Below are positions 1-8,780 of a DNA stretch of 64,000 nt, piece after piece. The stretch spans positions 1 through 64,000 of the forward strand of contig JAIVFU010000004.1 of the NCBI GenBank assembly GCA_020829485.1, read 5' to 3'. How positions within the stretch are numbered: position 1 is the stretch's first letter; every line of letters starts with the position of its first letter. The position numbers and the translations under genes are program-made. Origin of the DNA: Nostoc sp. CHAB 5834 (lineage in GTDB: Bacteria > Cyanobacteriota > Cyanobacteriia > Cyanobacteriales > Nostocaceae). The notes beneath the pieces are model-generated. The model ran no database searches. It worked only from the letters and a program-made list of their open reading frames with translations, and was not told where the DNA came from.

Positions 1-5
1 ATTTC

Positions 6-335
6 TTAAAACTTGTCTATCTCCAACGTTGGATGATAATTATTTGTCAAAAAATGATGCTTCGACACAAGTTCTCTATTTAAATAACAGAATTTTCTCT
101 GATTTTTTTTCAAAATGAGAATTGCTGGTGCTGCTTCTGCTAAGACTTCTTTAGCTTGAAAATGCACATTCCACGGGACGGTAACAATTACCAACAGCCA
201 CCAAAAGCTTGCACCACCAATCACCCAATCAAGAAAGTTACCAGCAGGGATGTGCAACCATTGCAGTAAGCCAAAAGCTGTTAGCACCACAACCACAATT
301 CCAGCAATGGAACTGATGAAAAAGTTGATATACAT
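6..335 (-). CDS. Conserved cyanobacterial membrane protein, C-terminus altered or truncated
   Basis: A 109-residue protein with two hydrophobic segments near residues 5-27 and 36-54. The first ~70 residues (LQWLHIPAGNFLDWVIGGAS, then NVHFQAKEVLAEAA) look like the start of a longer conserved cyanobacterial membrane protein that I recall continuing with further membrane helices. Here the sequence changes after EVLAEAA into a low-complexity, lysine- and asparagine-rich tail and stops at the window edge. This suggests a truncated copy or a frameshift, so it may be a pseudogene. Its function is unknown. Confidence 0.5.
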   Translation of the reverse strand: MYINFFISSIAGIVVVVLTAFGLLQWLHIPAGNFLDWVIGGASFWWLLVIVTVPWNVHFQAKEVLAEAAPAILILKKNQRKFCYLNRELVSKHHFLTNNYHPTLEIDKF

Positions 336-766
336 TTTGCCCTGTCTCCAGTGAAACTATACCTCGATCATGACTATGCCCCAGCAGTTATACGGTAATG
401 ATTGTGATGGTTTTTCTAGTTGCACACACCAGCTTTTCGATGAAATAGCTACGCTAGTAGTCTGTCAAGCCAACTATGCTGGGTGAGACACTTCTGAAAC
501 ATCTCTTTTCTTCTCTCTCTGTGCCCTCTGCGCCTAATAAGGTTCGTTTATTTACCCTTCAAACTTCGCTTGATAGACTACTAGTAGTCTGTCTAATTAA
601 TTCTGAAGGGTTATAAAAGTTCGTAGTAAGGACTTTAGTCCTTGATTTGAGCGATAAATCGCTCACTACAAACCTAGCACACTAGTTAGGTTGAGTATCT
701 TTGCTACCTTTTTGGGGAAAGTAGCAATAAACATGATGTGATGGTTTTTTTAGTTGCACATTCCAG
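336..766. other. Repeat-rich intergenic stretch
   Basis: No credible gene. It holds degenerate copies of the 3' end of the neighbouring lipoprotein gene (around 401-450 and 682-760), an AGTAGTCTGTC-type repeat end near 461 and 585, and the multi-hairpin palindrome at 619-672. Confidence 0.6.
619..672. repeat. Multi-hairpin palindromic repeat (GTAGT...ACTAC family)
   Basis: Outer arms CGTAGT and ACTACAAAC enclose two inner hairpins, AGGACTTTAGTCCT and GAGCGATAAATCGCTC, so the unit can fold as a three-way junction. A reverse-orientation relative lies at 12052-12108 and a simpler one at 32498-32552. It is adjacent to an AGTAGTCTGTC motif, as is the 12 kb copy. Confidence 0.7.
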
Positions 767-1066
767 CTATTGGATGAGATAGCTACGCCAAATTGATTGA
801 GTATCTTTACTACCCTTTTCTGGAAGCAGCAATCGCCAAGTTTTACCTTCTTGCTGAATTTGCAAGTAAACGTCAAAGGGTTTTTTTGGTTGCGTCAAGC
901 GCCGTTTTGGTAGCTTTACAATCAAGTCGTAGGTTCCCCGAACGTGGAAAGCTGGTAAATTTTCAATCGTTAGGGGTTGTTCCTGGGTAATTGATAGCCG
1001 CTTGATTTCAAATCCTTGAAAATCTAGATCCAACTGCTGGCTAAGTTTTTGTTGAGTTTGGGTTGA
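767..1066 (-). CDS. Small lipoprotein, 3' exon (gene split by group II intron)
   Basis: About 99 codons continuing the reading frame of the exon at 3287-3409. If the intron ends with GAC at 1067, joining gives ...ALGLE-STQTQQKLSQQ... with no frame change and a product of about 140 residues. The body (QQLDLDFQGFEIKRLSI, FHVRGTYDLIVKLPKR) resembles a conserved small cyanobacterial lipoprotein I remember only as hypothetical. It has no recognisable catalytic motif. The protein would be made only if the intron splices. The exact 3' splice site is uncertain by about 5 nt, because an alternative AC at 1062 would break the frame. Confidence 0.6.
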   Translation of the reverse strand, partial: STQTQQKLSQQLDLDFQGFEIKRLSITQEQPLTIENLPAFHVRGTYDLIVKLPKRRLTQPKKPFDVYLQIQQEGKTWRLLLPEKGSKDTQSIWRSYLIQ

Positions 1067-1070
1067 GTCG

Positions 1071-1138
1071 ATGGGGGATATTATTCCCCGCACCTCTCAG
1101 TTAAATCTGGGCGTGCGATTTTCACCGCACCCAGCTTC
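1071..1138 (-). ncRNA. Group II intron domains V and VI
   Basis: The domain V hairpin spans 1103-1138 on the minus strand: an AGC triad, a long GC-rich stem and a GAAA loop (GGTGCGGTGAAAATCGCACG). A second hairpin with GGGG/CCCC and GGTG/CATC arms and unpaired A residues on its 3' side fits domain VI with a branch-point adenosine. Confidence 0.75.
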
Positions 1139-1146
1139 CGATGTTC

Positions 1147-2727
1147 TCAGCTTGCGCTTTTGCTCATGTGTTTGTAATCGTGGCAACTCTCATGAATTGC
1201 TTCAAGATTATTGTTCTTCCAGTTGGCGTGATTTCCATCGATGTGATGCAGGTGAACCCGTTCGTCATCGATGAATTTTAAACCGCAGGAAGCACATCTA
1301 TGGTTTTGCTTCTTAAGGGCTTTAGAGGTTTCACCTTCGTAGAGCTTGCTTTTGCGTTCGCTCCAGTAGGCTGTATTTCCGTCATAGGGGGATTGTGTTC
1401 CTTTAATCATGACGTGTTTATTTTCGGAGTAAGGAACCTTTGGGAATGCTTTGTCTAGTAATTTCTTGCTAGAGTGGCGGTTTTGCTTGGTTTCCTTGTT
1501 GAATACCGTGTAAGCTCTTTTTTCGATGTGGTATAACGAGTTTCTAGACCCGTCCATCTTGCAGAACTTATGGTAATTTCTCCAGCCTCTAACTACCGGG
1601 GCTAATTTCTCAGCCTTTGTGGTAGCACCATAATTCGAGTTGTTGACGATGTGTTTTACTTTCTTACGGAACGCTTTAAAGTTCTCCACTGAGGGAGTGC
1701 TTTTAAACTTTCCGTTTTTCTGGACTTTGAAGTGCCAGCCGAGGAAATCAAACCCATCTGTTGCGGCGGTAACTTTGGTTTTCTTTTGGCTTACATTCAT
1801 TCCGCGTTTGCGGAGGAACTCGCTGATTCTTTCAAGTATCTCTATCGCGTCATCTTCGGGTCGGAGTATAATAACCATGTCATCCGCATATCGAACTGAT
1901 GGTTCTGTGATTAACTTATTTAAAGTCTTATCGTTTACCTTTCTACCTCGTTTGTAGTCGTAGTGGTATCTGTGTATACTCTCAATCCCGTTGAGCGCAA
2001 TATTTGCTAGCAATGGGCTGACCACTCCCCCTTGGGGCGTTCCTTGTTCAGGAAATTCTGGGTTAACTCCTGCCTTGAGGCATCGGAAGATACCGAGTTT
2101 TAAGCCTTTGGGGGCGATGAGTTCGTCCATTATTGCTGAGTGGTTAATCAGGCGCAAGCACTTTTCAATATCGAGTTCAATTACTCGTTTTTCTATTCCG
2201 TTGCTGCTGGAACTGAGGTTATTAAAGATGTACGTTTGTGCATCGTGGGCAGAACGCCCAGTTCTGAATCCGTAGCTCCTGGCGTGGAAAGTGGCTTCGT
2301 GTGCTGGTTCAAGTGCATATTTTGCGAGGCATTGCCAAGCTCTATCTGCGATGGTTGGTATCTTAAGCATTCTGGTAGTCCCGTCCTTTTTAGGGATGGG
2401 GATTTCCCGTAGTCCTTGATGCTTCCAATTTCCACTGTTCATTCTTAGTAATTCTTCAAGGTTGAAGCGTTCTTCAAATGAGAGGGATTTCTTACCATCA
2501 ATACCAGATGTCTTTTTACCAGCGTTTAGCTGAGATACAAGTCTAATTGCAAGAAATCGAGCCGAGGTGGATTTTAGAATAAGCTTTTGGAGTGACCTAG
2601 CTTTCCGCTTGTCTCCAACTTGAACAGCTTTGAATACGCGCTTTTGAAGGCGGAAAAGATTTCGGCGGAATTTCTTCCACGGTAGGGCTTTCCAAGATTC
2701 ACTAGTTTTATAACTGTGTCTAATCAT
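1147..2727 (-). CDS. ltrA: Group II intron reverse transcriptase/maturase with HNH endonuclease
   Basis: 526 residues. N-terminal RT domain with the polymerase motif YADDMVIIL and the group II motif QGGVVSPLLANI, followed by the maturase X domain (GWRNYHKFC) and a C-terminal HNH endonuclease (CASCG, then HLHHIDGNH, then HESCHDYKH). The domain set and length are those of an intact intron-encoded protein that splices and retrohomes its host intron. One oddity is the segment DIEKCLRLINH, where relatives usually have CFDxINH; this may affect activity. It is not a DGR reverse transcriptase, because those carry an SQ rather than SP motif and lack X and HNH domains. Confidence 0.93.
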   Translation of the reverse strand: MIRHSYKTSESWKALPWKKFRRNLFRLQKRVFKAVQVGDKRKARSLQKLILKSTSARFLAIRLVSQLNAGKKTSGIDGKKSLSFEERFNLEELLRMNSGNWKHQGLREIPIPKKDGTTRMLKIPTIADRAWQCLAKYALEPAHEATFHARSYGFRTGRSAHDAQTYIFNNLSSSSNGIEKRVIELDIEKCLRLINHSAIMDELIAPKGLKLGIFRCLKAGVNPEFPEQGTPQGGVVSPLLANIALNGIESIHRYHYDYKRGRKVNDKTLNKLITEPSVRYADDMVIILRPEDDAIEILERISEFLRKRGMNVSQKKTKVTAATDGFDFLGWHFKVQKNGKFKSTPSVENFKAFRKKVKHIVNNSNYGATTKAEKLAPVVRGWRNYHKFCKMDGSRNSLYHIEKRAYTVFNKETKQNRHSSKKLLDKAFPKVPYSENKHVMIKGTQSPYDGNTAYWSERKSKLYEGETSKALKKQNHRCASCGLKFIDDERVHLHHIDGNHANWKNNNLEAIHESCHDYKHMSKSAS

Positions 2728-3286
2728 TTTCTCTTCTAGAGTTTGTATTTTCTGAACACCTCAGACCAATTACGGTCTGTCCTACCCGACTTGTGAGAGT
2801 TCCGCTTCTCGTCTAGCCTACTTGGGGTTCGACTGCCCCAGGACTCACAAATCGTTTTTATTCGTTCCCTCGGAGAGATTGATTGTTCCGTTAGATGTAG
2901 CCACTTCGACTGCTGGATTCCCTGGACTCTTGCCGCTAATCTAGAAATATTGCGGCGGGAATAATCTCCAGTGAGGTCAGGGGTCTTGTGTTGCGCCCTG
3001 CCACTTGATAAGTCGCTTTTCTAGGCTCTGTTTCATCATAGGAACTCCCTGTTAGCGCCAGTGTCAACCCGCAACGGTCGTCTGATTGCGCCCTGTTCCC
3101 AGCTTCACTCTACAAGAACCGAGCTTGTTCGGTGTGGGCAGATAAGGAGTCAATTCTGAGTCTGAATGGCAAGGCTTGCACTTGCATCTGACCGAGAGTT
3201 CAGCCTTTAGTGACAGTAATCTGCTGTCAGGCTGGCTTAGTTATGTACGGACTGATTACCGTGATTCACTAAGCAACGAATCGCAC

Positions 3287-3409
3287 CTCTAGCCCAAGTG
3301 CGATCGCTTTTTGCACTAACTCGCTAGTCGGTAACAGTCCAATACTGCCACAACCTGTCACTAGCACCAGCAATATTGCTGTCAAAACTAACCGCACTAT
3401 GTTATTCAC
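3287..3409 (-). CDS. Small lipoprotein, 5' exon with lipobox
   Basis: A GTG start at 3409 gives 41 codons beginning NNIVRLVLTAILLVLVTGCG, a short basic N-region, a hydrophobic core and a lipobox (VTGC) with Cys20 as the lipidation site. An in-frame stop lies five codons upstream, so the start must be here or later. A weak AAGGA lies about 20 nt upstream. The frame runs to ALGLE and is then interrupted exactly where the intron 5' consensus begins. This short exon is missed by ordinary ORF calling. Confidence 0.7.
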
Positions 3410-3482
3410 TGCGTGATCTGCTACTTTTATCCTTATCAGTTTAACCGGACAGACTCTTTATGCACTCGTTAAATTAGAAAGT

Positions 3483-3588
3483 AAAAGCTGCGATCGCTTA
3501 CTCAAAAGCTGCGATCGCTTACTCAAAAGCTGCGATCGCTTACTCAAAAGCTGCGATTGCTTACTCAAAAGCTGCGATCGCTTACTCA
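3483..3588. repeat. 21-bp tandem repeat containing HIP1 palindromes
   Basis: Five near-identical copies of AAAAGCTGCGATCGCTTACTC, one with GCGATTGC. Each unit carries one GCGATCGC. A degenerate sixth copy follows at about 3606-3632. The minus-strand open frame over it simply translates the repeat (SKRSQLL heptads) and is not treated as a gene. Confidence 0.9.
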
Positions 3589-3886
3589 ATTTGGTGTTTT
3601 CCGTAAGCAAAAGTTGCGATCTCTTACTCAAGGGCAACCCAACAAAACTCCAGAAATGTTGGGTTTCGTTCCTCAACCCAACCTACGCAGTTTAAGGGTT
3701 TTGGCCTTAACCCAAGCTTATTGAATCCTATTTGAGTTGTAAGATAACCGCCAAGCCGCCAAGAAAAGAAGTTTACGAATTATTTCGGACTACTATATAT
3801 CCTCTAGATATTAGTAAAGGCACGGTATAACCGTGCCTTAATTTGCAAAAAATATTATTTTGAAAGGTTTTTGCTTTACAAAAAAT
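3589..3886. other. Intergenic stretch downstream of the 216-aa membrane protein gene
   Basis: Contains a palindromic repeat fragment (AACCCAACAAAACTCC...) typical of cyanobacterial interspersed repeats, an isolated ACTACTATATATCC, and a terminator at 3818-3841. No gene seen. Confidence 0.5.
3818..3841 (-). terminator. Rho-independent terminator candidate
   Basis: The near-perfect hairpin AAGGCACGGT ATAA CCGTGCCTTA lies 46 bp downstream of the stop of the minus-strand membrane protein gene. The T-run after the stem is short, so termination strength is uncertain. Confidence 0.55.
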
Positions 3887-4537
3887 TTAAGACTGGCGTA
3901 AAATTGCAGACAATGAACTATCTTTACGAAGATCCATCAAGTCTGCTAAAGATTCTGTGCGCGTATCCAAGTGGTGCTTGTGTTCTGCTGGCAAAACCGT
4001 CACCAAATGTTTTGTTTTAGGTTGCATCTGCATAACGGGCATCAGTTGTGACTGTGGCACAAAGACTGGTTGATTCTTAGGAAGGCGAGGTTCCAATCTT
4101 TGGTAATGATTCTGTGCCAAGCGTGCCTGATGACGGTTGACCAATTTTTGGACTTTTTGCGGTTGCTTTGTCCGGTTGAGCATTCGGAAAATGAGCAAGG
4201 AACCACTACCACAGCTGAGGACGATCGCAGCCAGCATCCATAAAGGTGTAGGATTGCTATTCTCAGAGGACGCGTTGATTGGTTCTTCAACTATAACCGG
4301 GATTTTTTCTGGTTCTTCTTGCGTTACCTGTCCAGCATTACCTAAGCTATACAGGGCAAAAGCACCACCACCTAAAAACATGGCTAAACACCCAGTCAAC
4401 AATAGCCAAGGATGATGTGCAACCAGATATATCAGAACGTTCGAGCTTTGTTTTAATCTCGATTTCCTGTTTGTCAGCTCTGGAGTAGCCCCTCTTCGTT
4501 GGGTTCGCTCGCGCTGTACACTCTGACTTTTTTCCAT
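3887..4537 (-). CDS. Two-helix membrane protein of unknown function
   Basis: 216 residues. A basic N-terminus of ~35 residues is followed by a hydrophobic segment at about 45-66 (WLLLTGCLAMFLGGGAFALY), an acidic-proline loop, a second hydrophobic segment at about 98-118 and a long basic cytoplasmic-like tail rich in Gln, His and Arg. The arrangement suggests two membrane spans with both ends on the same side. I do not recognise a family with known function. It is transcribed alone, with a terminator candidate downstream. Confidence 0.7.
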   Translation of the reverse strand: MEKSQSVQRERTQRRGATPELTNRKSRLKQSSNVLIYLVAHHPWLLLTGCLAMFLGGGAFALYSLGNAGQVTQEEPEKIPVIVEEPINASSENSNPTPLWMLAAIVLSCGSGSLLIFRMLNRTKQPQKVQKLVNRHQARLAQNHYQRLEPRLPKNQPVFVPQSQLMPVMQMQPKTKHLVTVLPAEHKHHLDTRTESLADLMDLRKDSSLSAILRQS

Positions 4538-4617
4538 GATTACTTTCAGATTTGTACCCCTCTAGTCCATAAATTGTACTGGAGGAGTTAAGCATCAGGT
4601 ATCCGTAACAAAATCTC

Positions 4618-4660
4618 AGATTTAAGTAGCTTTTTTTGTAAAATACATGCTACTAAATCT
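4618..4660. repeat. Inverted repeat between ddl and the membrane protein gene
   Basis: AGATTTAAGTAGC and GCTACTAAATCT form a 12-bp stem around an AT-rich loop. It may stop minus-strand transcription from ddl, but it lacks a clean T-run. Confidence 0.45.
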
Positions 4661-4739
4661 GGCTAACTTTCGTCAAAGTTCTGTATTTCTTGTGACTTTT
4701 CGCCGTAATAATCTGAAATAAGCTCGGTTATTTTCTCTG

Positions 4740-5840
4740 TCAGCTAGGAGAATGCCTTTCGATCGCAAGCTGAATTAATCGATCAACTAATTCTGGAAAA
4801 GAGACTCCACTATGGGCCCAGAGTTGGGGATACATACTAGTCGCAGTAAACCCTGGTAACGTATTTATTTCGTTAATCAAAACTTCTTGTGTCGCTTCCA
4901 CATAGAAGAAATCTACCCTTGCCAACCCCGCAGCATCAACGGCTGCAAAAGCTTGCAAAGCCATGTCTTGAATTTGACGGGCGATCGCATCTGGAAGCTG
5001 TGCAGGTATCAGTAAATCTGCCCGACCCTCAGTATATTTAGTTTCATAGTCATAAAAATCGCTGTTGTATGTAATCTCTCCAATGACAGAGGCTTGGGGT
5101 TGATCGTTACCTAAAACGGCACACTCGACTTCTCTCGCTACGACACCAGCTTCGACAACCAGCCTTCGATCATAACTAGCAGCATTATCTAAAGCGGCTT
5201 CTAATTCTTGGCGCGATCGCACTTTGGCAATACCCACCGATGAACCCAAATTAGCAGGCTTGACAAAAGCAGGATAACCTAATGCTGCCTCAATGTCATC
5301 ACACAATTTCGGAAACACACAAGGATTAGACCAAACTTGCGTTCTAGTTATCGCTTTGTATTTTACCTGTGGTAATCCCGCTTGCTCAAAAGCCATTTTC
5401 ATGGCAATTTTATCCATTCCCAGTGCGGAACCTAACACCCCAGAACCCACAAAAGGGATTTGCATCAAAGTTAGTAACCCTTGAATTGTCCCGTCTTCAC
5501 CGTTAGGGCCGTGGAGAATGGGAAACCAAACATCCACTTGGGCAACTTGAGAGGGAGATTCCCACTTGCTGAGGGTTTGGGCTTGAGGGTTGGATGTGAG
5601 ATTTCCAACAGATGTTGATTGTTCAGATTCTAGTAGCGGATTGCCGGTTTCTAAAACCTTTTCGGGTGCTTCACCCGCAAGCCAGCGTCCATCTTTTTGA
5701 ATGTAAAAAGGCAGGATTTCGTACTTATTAGCATTTTGCTCTGCACTCAAGGCTTTAGCGATCGCCCGTGCTGATTTGATCGAAACTTCATGTTCTCCCG
5801 AACGACCGCCAAATAGTAACCCCACGCGCAGCTTAGTCAT
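4740..5840 (-). CDS. ddl: D-alanine--D-alanine ligase
   Basis: ATP-grasp ligase joining two D-alanines for peptidoglycan precursors in the cytoplasm. Motifs: [13 protein letters not shown] at the N-terminus, [25 protein letters not shown], and the Mg-binding NEINTLPGF near the C-terminus. I start at MTKLRVG (5840), because GAGGAA sits 6 nt upstream. An upstream in-frame ATG at 5864 would add eight non-conserved residues. About 366 residues, normal for the family. The gene stands alone, divergent from the channel-like gene at 6042. Confidence 0.95.
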   Translation of the reverse strand: MTKLRVGLLFGGRSGEHEVSIKSARAIAKALSAEQNANKYEILPFYIQKDGRWLAGEAPEKVLETGNPLLESEQSTSVGNLTSNPQAQTLSKWESPSQVAQVDVWFPILHGPNGEDGTIQGLLTLMQIPFVGSGVLGSALGMDKIAMKMAFEQAGLPQVKYKAITRTQVWSNPCVFPKLCDDIEAALGYPAFVKPANLGSSVGIAKVRSRQELEAALDNAASYDRRLVVEAGVVAREVECAVLGNDQPQASVIGEITYNSDFYDYETKYTEGRADLLIPAQLPDAIARQIQDMALQAFAAVDAAGLARVDFFYVEATQEVLINEINTLPGFTATSMYPQLWAHSGVSFPELVDRLIQLAIERHSPS

Positions 5841-6041
5841 TTTGGGTTCCTCGACACTTCTCAAGGAGATAGCGTATCATAACTTACAAAAATTGCCATA
5901 TTTTTCTATATTATTTTATTGCCCCCTGCCTCCAATTGAAACAATCGTGTTGTCAGCTACAGTTATATTTCAAGGAATTGGGCAACAATATTAATAACTA
6001 ACTAGAAATGCAGCCCCACCTGTAAAAGATGCTGCCGTTTC

Positions 6042-7733
6042 ATGAAACCCAGAATTATTGTTTGTGGCTTAGGACGTACCGGATATAAAACCTTTCGTTT
6101 GCTGAGACACCAGGGAGCCTTCGTTGTTGGCATTCATCACCAATCTATCCCTGGCGAAACAGCACCAGATGTGATTGTTGGTGATTTACAAGCAGCTTCT
6201 ACCCTAACAGCAGCAGGAATTCAACAGGCGCACACTATAGTCATTGCTGGATCTAAAGATGCTCTGAATTTGTCTATTATGATGCAAGCGCGGGTGCTGA
6301 ATCCCCAGATTCGGATTATCAACCGTTTTTATAATACAAATTTGGGGGAGCGCCTAGATCAAAGTTTGCCAGACCACTTGAGTATGAGTGTTGTCGGATT
6401 AGCAGCACCCGTATTCACCTTTGCAGCAATGGGAAACCGAGCGATCGGACAAATCAAATTATTTCAGCAAACTTGGCCAATTCACGAAGAATACATCGAT
6501 GAAAACCACTTCTGGAGGGGTTTAAAGCTGAGTGAATTGTGGGAAGATCGATCGCGGATGCTGATTTATTACTTACCAGTAGAAGGTGAGATGGATTTGG
6601 TGTCAGGTGTAATATCTGGACAAGAGATTAAGGTGGGCGATCGCTTAATTATTGGTACACAACCCCGCATCCGTTCCCCCCGGAGATCATTGATTAAAAA
6701 ACTGCTGAAAGTCTTCACCAATTTTAGGCAGTTTCAGGAACACGGGCGATCGGTATTAATGGGTGCTGTTGCACTTTTGGCAGTTATTCTAATTGCTACA
6801 TTCACCTATATGTCGGCTGAGTTGAGTTTGTCTCCTGTCGATGCTCTATATTTTTCTGTCGGCATGATTACCGGAGCCGGTGGTAATGACAAAGTAGTAG
6901 AAAATGCTCCTAACAGTATTAAGTTATTTACTGTTATCATGATGCTCGTTGGAGCAGTGGTGATTGGTATTTGGTATGCCATGCTCACCGATTTTGTCTT
7001 AGGAAGCCGCTTTAAGCAATTTTGGGATGCAGCCCGAATTCCCCAGCGATATCACTACATTGTCTGTGGCTTGAGTGGTATTGGAGTGAGAATTGTCCAG
7101 CAACTCCACGCCAGTGGACATGAAGTTGTAGTAGTTGAACCCGACTCTAACAACAAATATATCAACACTGCCCGCGAACTGGGTATCCCCGTAATTCAGG
7201 GTGATGCCAGCTTTCGCACAATACTCAAAGCCAGCAATATAGACTCTGCCGCCGCAGTGCTTGCTGTTACTAGCAACGATGCTACCAATCTGGAAATTGC
7301 CCTCAAAGCCAAGGGACTGACACCCAGCATTCCGGTGATTGTTCATTATGGCGATCCGGATTTTGCTGGCATAGCGCAACAGCTATTTGGCTTCGAGGCT
7401 GTACTAAGTCCGGCTGAACTAGCAGCTCCAGCTTTTGCTGCTGCTGCACTAGGGGGACGCATCCTCGGCAATGGCATTACAGCAGATAGTCTTTGGGTAG
7501 CTTTTGCAACTGTGATTACACCTTCACATGTCTTTTGTGGCCAGTGGGTGAAAGATGTAGCTATGTCTGCTGACTGTGTACCTTTGTACGTAGAAACAAA
7601 TCACCAAACCCTTCACGGCTGGGATTTATTAGAAACCAACCTCAGTGCTGGCGATGTTTTATATATGACGATGCCTGCGACGCGTTTGTATCAATTGTGG
7701 CGGGGCGAGCAAGTTTGTGAAGTACACGTTTAA
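6042..7733 (+). CDS. Two-TM ion-channel-like protein with two RCK/TrkA-N domains
   Basis: 563 residues. The N-terminal Rossmann domain (IVCGLGRTGYKTFRLL) and TrkA-C-like part run to about 220. A hydrophobic hairpin follows at about 240-325 with a pore loop, then a second NAD-binding RCK domain from about 343 (YIVCGLSGIGVRIVQQL). This is the plan of a ligand-gated K+ channel. The filter position, normally TVGYGD after YFSV..., reads ITGAGGND, so potassium selectivity cannot be assumed. Membrane-located; probably gated by nucleotides or ions bound to the RCK domains. Monocistronic, followed by repeats. Confidence 0.8.
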   Translation: MKPRIIVCGLGRTGYKTFRLLRHQGAFVVGIHHQSIPGETAPDVIVGDLQAASTLTAAGIQQAHTIVIAGSKDALNLSIMMQARVLNPQIRIINRFYNTNLGERLDQSLPDHLSMSVVGLAAPVFTFAAMGNRAIGQIKLFQQTWPIHEEYIDENHFWRGLKLSELWEDRSRMLIYYLPVEGEMDLVSGVISGQEIKVGDRLIIGTQPRIRSPRRSLIKKLLKVFTNFRQFQEHGRSVLMGAVALLAVILIATFTYMSAELSLSPVDALYFSVGMITGAGGNDKVVENAPNSIKLFTVIMMLVGAVVIGIWYAMLTDFVLGSRFKQFWDAARIPQRYHYIVCGLSGIGVRIVQQLHASGHEVVVVEPDSNNKYINTARELGIPVIQGDASFRTILKASNIDSAAAVLAVTSNDATNLEIALKAKGLTPSIPVIVHYGDPDFAGIAQQLFGFEAVLSPAELAAPAFAAAALGGRILGNGITADSLWVAFATVITPSHVFCGQWVKDVAMSADCVPLYVETNHQTLHGWDLLETNLSAGDVLYMTMPATRLYQLWRGEQVCEVHV

Positions 7734-7735
7734 AT

Positions 7736-7763
7736 AATTCGTAATTCGTAATTCGTAATTCGT
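7736..7763. repeat. Heptanucleotide STRR, AATTCGT x4
   Basis: Four perfect tandem copies of the 7-mer directly after the stop of the channel-like gene. Confidence 0.9.
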
Positions 7764-8073
7764 AGTTGAATTAAACCCGACACTAGGGGTGAGGTTTTTA
7801 CCTACCTTAAGATACAAGGACTTTTTCGCCCACAAAGGACAAGGTTTTGAACCTTTACTTTTTTGATAAATGAGGGTGGGAGTGGGAAGTATTAAACCTG
7901 ATCTAAGTTGAGAACCGTAGTTTTTGCCCTCACCCTAAATCCCTCTCCCATATCTGGGAGAGGGACTTTGAAATTCTGGCTCCCCAAATCCCAAATCTGG
8001 GGGATAGGTTGGGGGATGAGGGCAAATCCTTTTCAAAACCGTTGAACTACAGGTTTCAAGATAGACGCGGTTT

Positions 8074-8108
8074 AATTACGAATTACGAATTACGAATTAC
8101 GAATTACG
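8074..8108. repeat. Heptanucleotide STRR, AATTACG x5
   Basis: Five perfect copies of the inverse complement of the array at 7736, ending at the def stop codon. Confidence 0.9.
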
Positions 8109-8110
8109 AA

Positions 8111-8641
8111 TTATTTATTAACTACTCGTTGTTGATATTCCTGCTCAGTAATCATATCGAGAGTGTTTTCTAGACGATCTACAAATACGATCCCGTCGAG
8201 ATGATCATACTCGTGTTGAAAAATCCGAGCGATAAAATCGGTTAATTCTTGCTTTTGTAAGTTGCCTTGACAGTCAGTGTATTCCACTTCAATAGATTTA
8301 TACCGAGGAACTACCCCCCTAATTCCTGGAACACTTAAACAACCTTCCCAGTCTTTGACAACTTCAGTTGAATGAGCAATAATTTTGGGATTAATCATAG
8401 CAGTAGGTTCCATTTCTGGGGCGTTGGGATACCTGGCATTAGGACGGGAAGCCACAATAAATAAACGATAGGATTGTGCTACTTGAGGCGCAGCAATACC
8501 CACGCCGTTAGCTTTGGCAACAGTGGCGATTAAGTCTTCAATTAACTTTTGGATATGTTCATCTTGAATATTCTCAACCCAAGCAGCTTTTTGGCGCAAT
8601 GTTGGATTGCCTAATTGAATTATTGGCGCTAATTCACTCAT
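8111..8641 (-). CDS. def: Peptide deformylase
   Basis: 176 residues. Metalloenzyme removing the N-formyl group from nascent proteins. All three family motifs are present: GVGIAAPQV, EGCLSVPG (metal-binding Cys) and QHEYDHLDG (HExxH metal ligands). Length is normal. The downstream end abuts a heptamer repeat array; the upstream side is another repeat array, so the gene is likely monocistronic. Confidence 0.97.
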   Translation of the reverse strand: MSELAPIIQLGNPTLRQKAAWVENIQDEHIQKLIEDLIATVAKANGVGIAAPQVAQSYRLFIVASRPNARYPNAPEMEPTAMINPKIIAHSTEVVKDWEGCLSVPGIRGVVPRYKSIEVEYTDCQGNLQKQELTDFIARIFQHEYDHLDGIVFVDRLENTLDMITEQEYQQRVVNK

Positions 8642-8660
8642 GATAAAAGTCCTTTAAGTA

Positions 8661-8776
8661 ATGGGGAATGGGGAGTGGGGAGTGGGGAGTAGGGAGTAGG
8701 GGAGGCAGAGGGAGCAGGGGGAGCAGGGGAGGCAGGGGGAGAATGACAAATGACAAATGACAAATGACAAATGACT
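8661..8776. repeat. STRR arrays (GGGGAGT/GGGAGTA and ATGACAA heptamers)
   Basis: A G-rich run of degenerate seven-base units (GGGGAGT, GGGAGTA, GGGGAGC) is followed by about four copies of ATGACAA. It fills the spacer between htrA and def. Low-complexity noncoding DNA. Confidence 0.85.
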
Positions 8777-8780
8777 AACA

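Larger units (their letters stand above)
1067..3286 (-). mobile_element. Full-length group II intron inserted in a lipoprotein gene
   Basis: On the minus strand the element begins GTGCGATTCG at 3286, matching the GUGYG 5' consensus. It ends with a domain V hairpin and a domain VI hairpin just before the 3' exon. The RT-maturase ORF occupies the domain IV position. Flanking coding sequence on both sides belongs to one lipoprotein reading frame, which makes the boundaries believable. About 2220 bp. The 3' end is placed at GAC (1067) because this ends in AY and restores the frame; 1062 is the alternative. Confidence 0.85.
7734..8110. other. Intergenic spacer bracketed by inverted STRR arrays
   Basis: Four AATTCGT units at 7736-7763 face five AATTACG units at 8074-8108; these are reverse complements of one heptamer, so the spacer is bracketed by a long inverted repeat. 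Inside is a hairpin CCCTCTCCCATATCTGGGAGAGGG near 7951. No gene seen. Confidence 0.7.

Noticed and set aside
682..876. 64-codon ORF
   Set aside because: A frame through the duplicated 3' end of the lipoprotein gene, without independent support.
1147..2727. The reverse transcriptase as the DGR reverse transcriptase for the TR/VR pair
   Set aside because: It has the group II motif QGGVVSPL, an X/maturase domain and an HNH endonuclease, and it sits inside a well-bounded group II intron 11 kb away.
3483..3588. CRISPR array
   Set aside because: Units are contiguous 21-mers without unique spacers, and there are no cas genes in the window.
3458..3676. 72-codon minus-strand ORF
   Set aside because: It only translates the 21-bp tandem repeat (SKRSQLL) and has no ribosome binding site or protein-like context.
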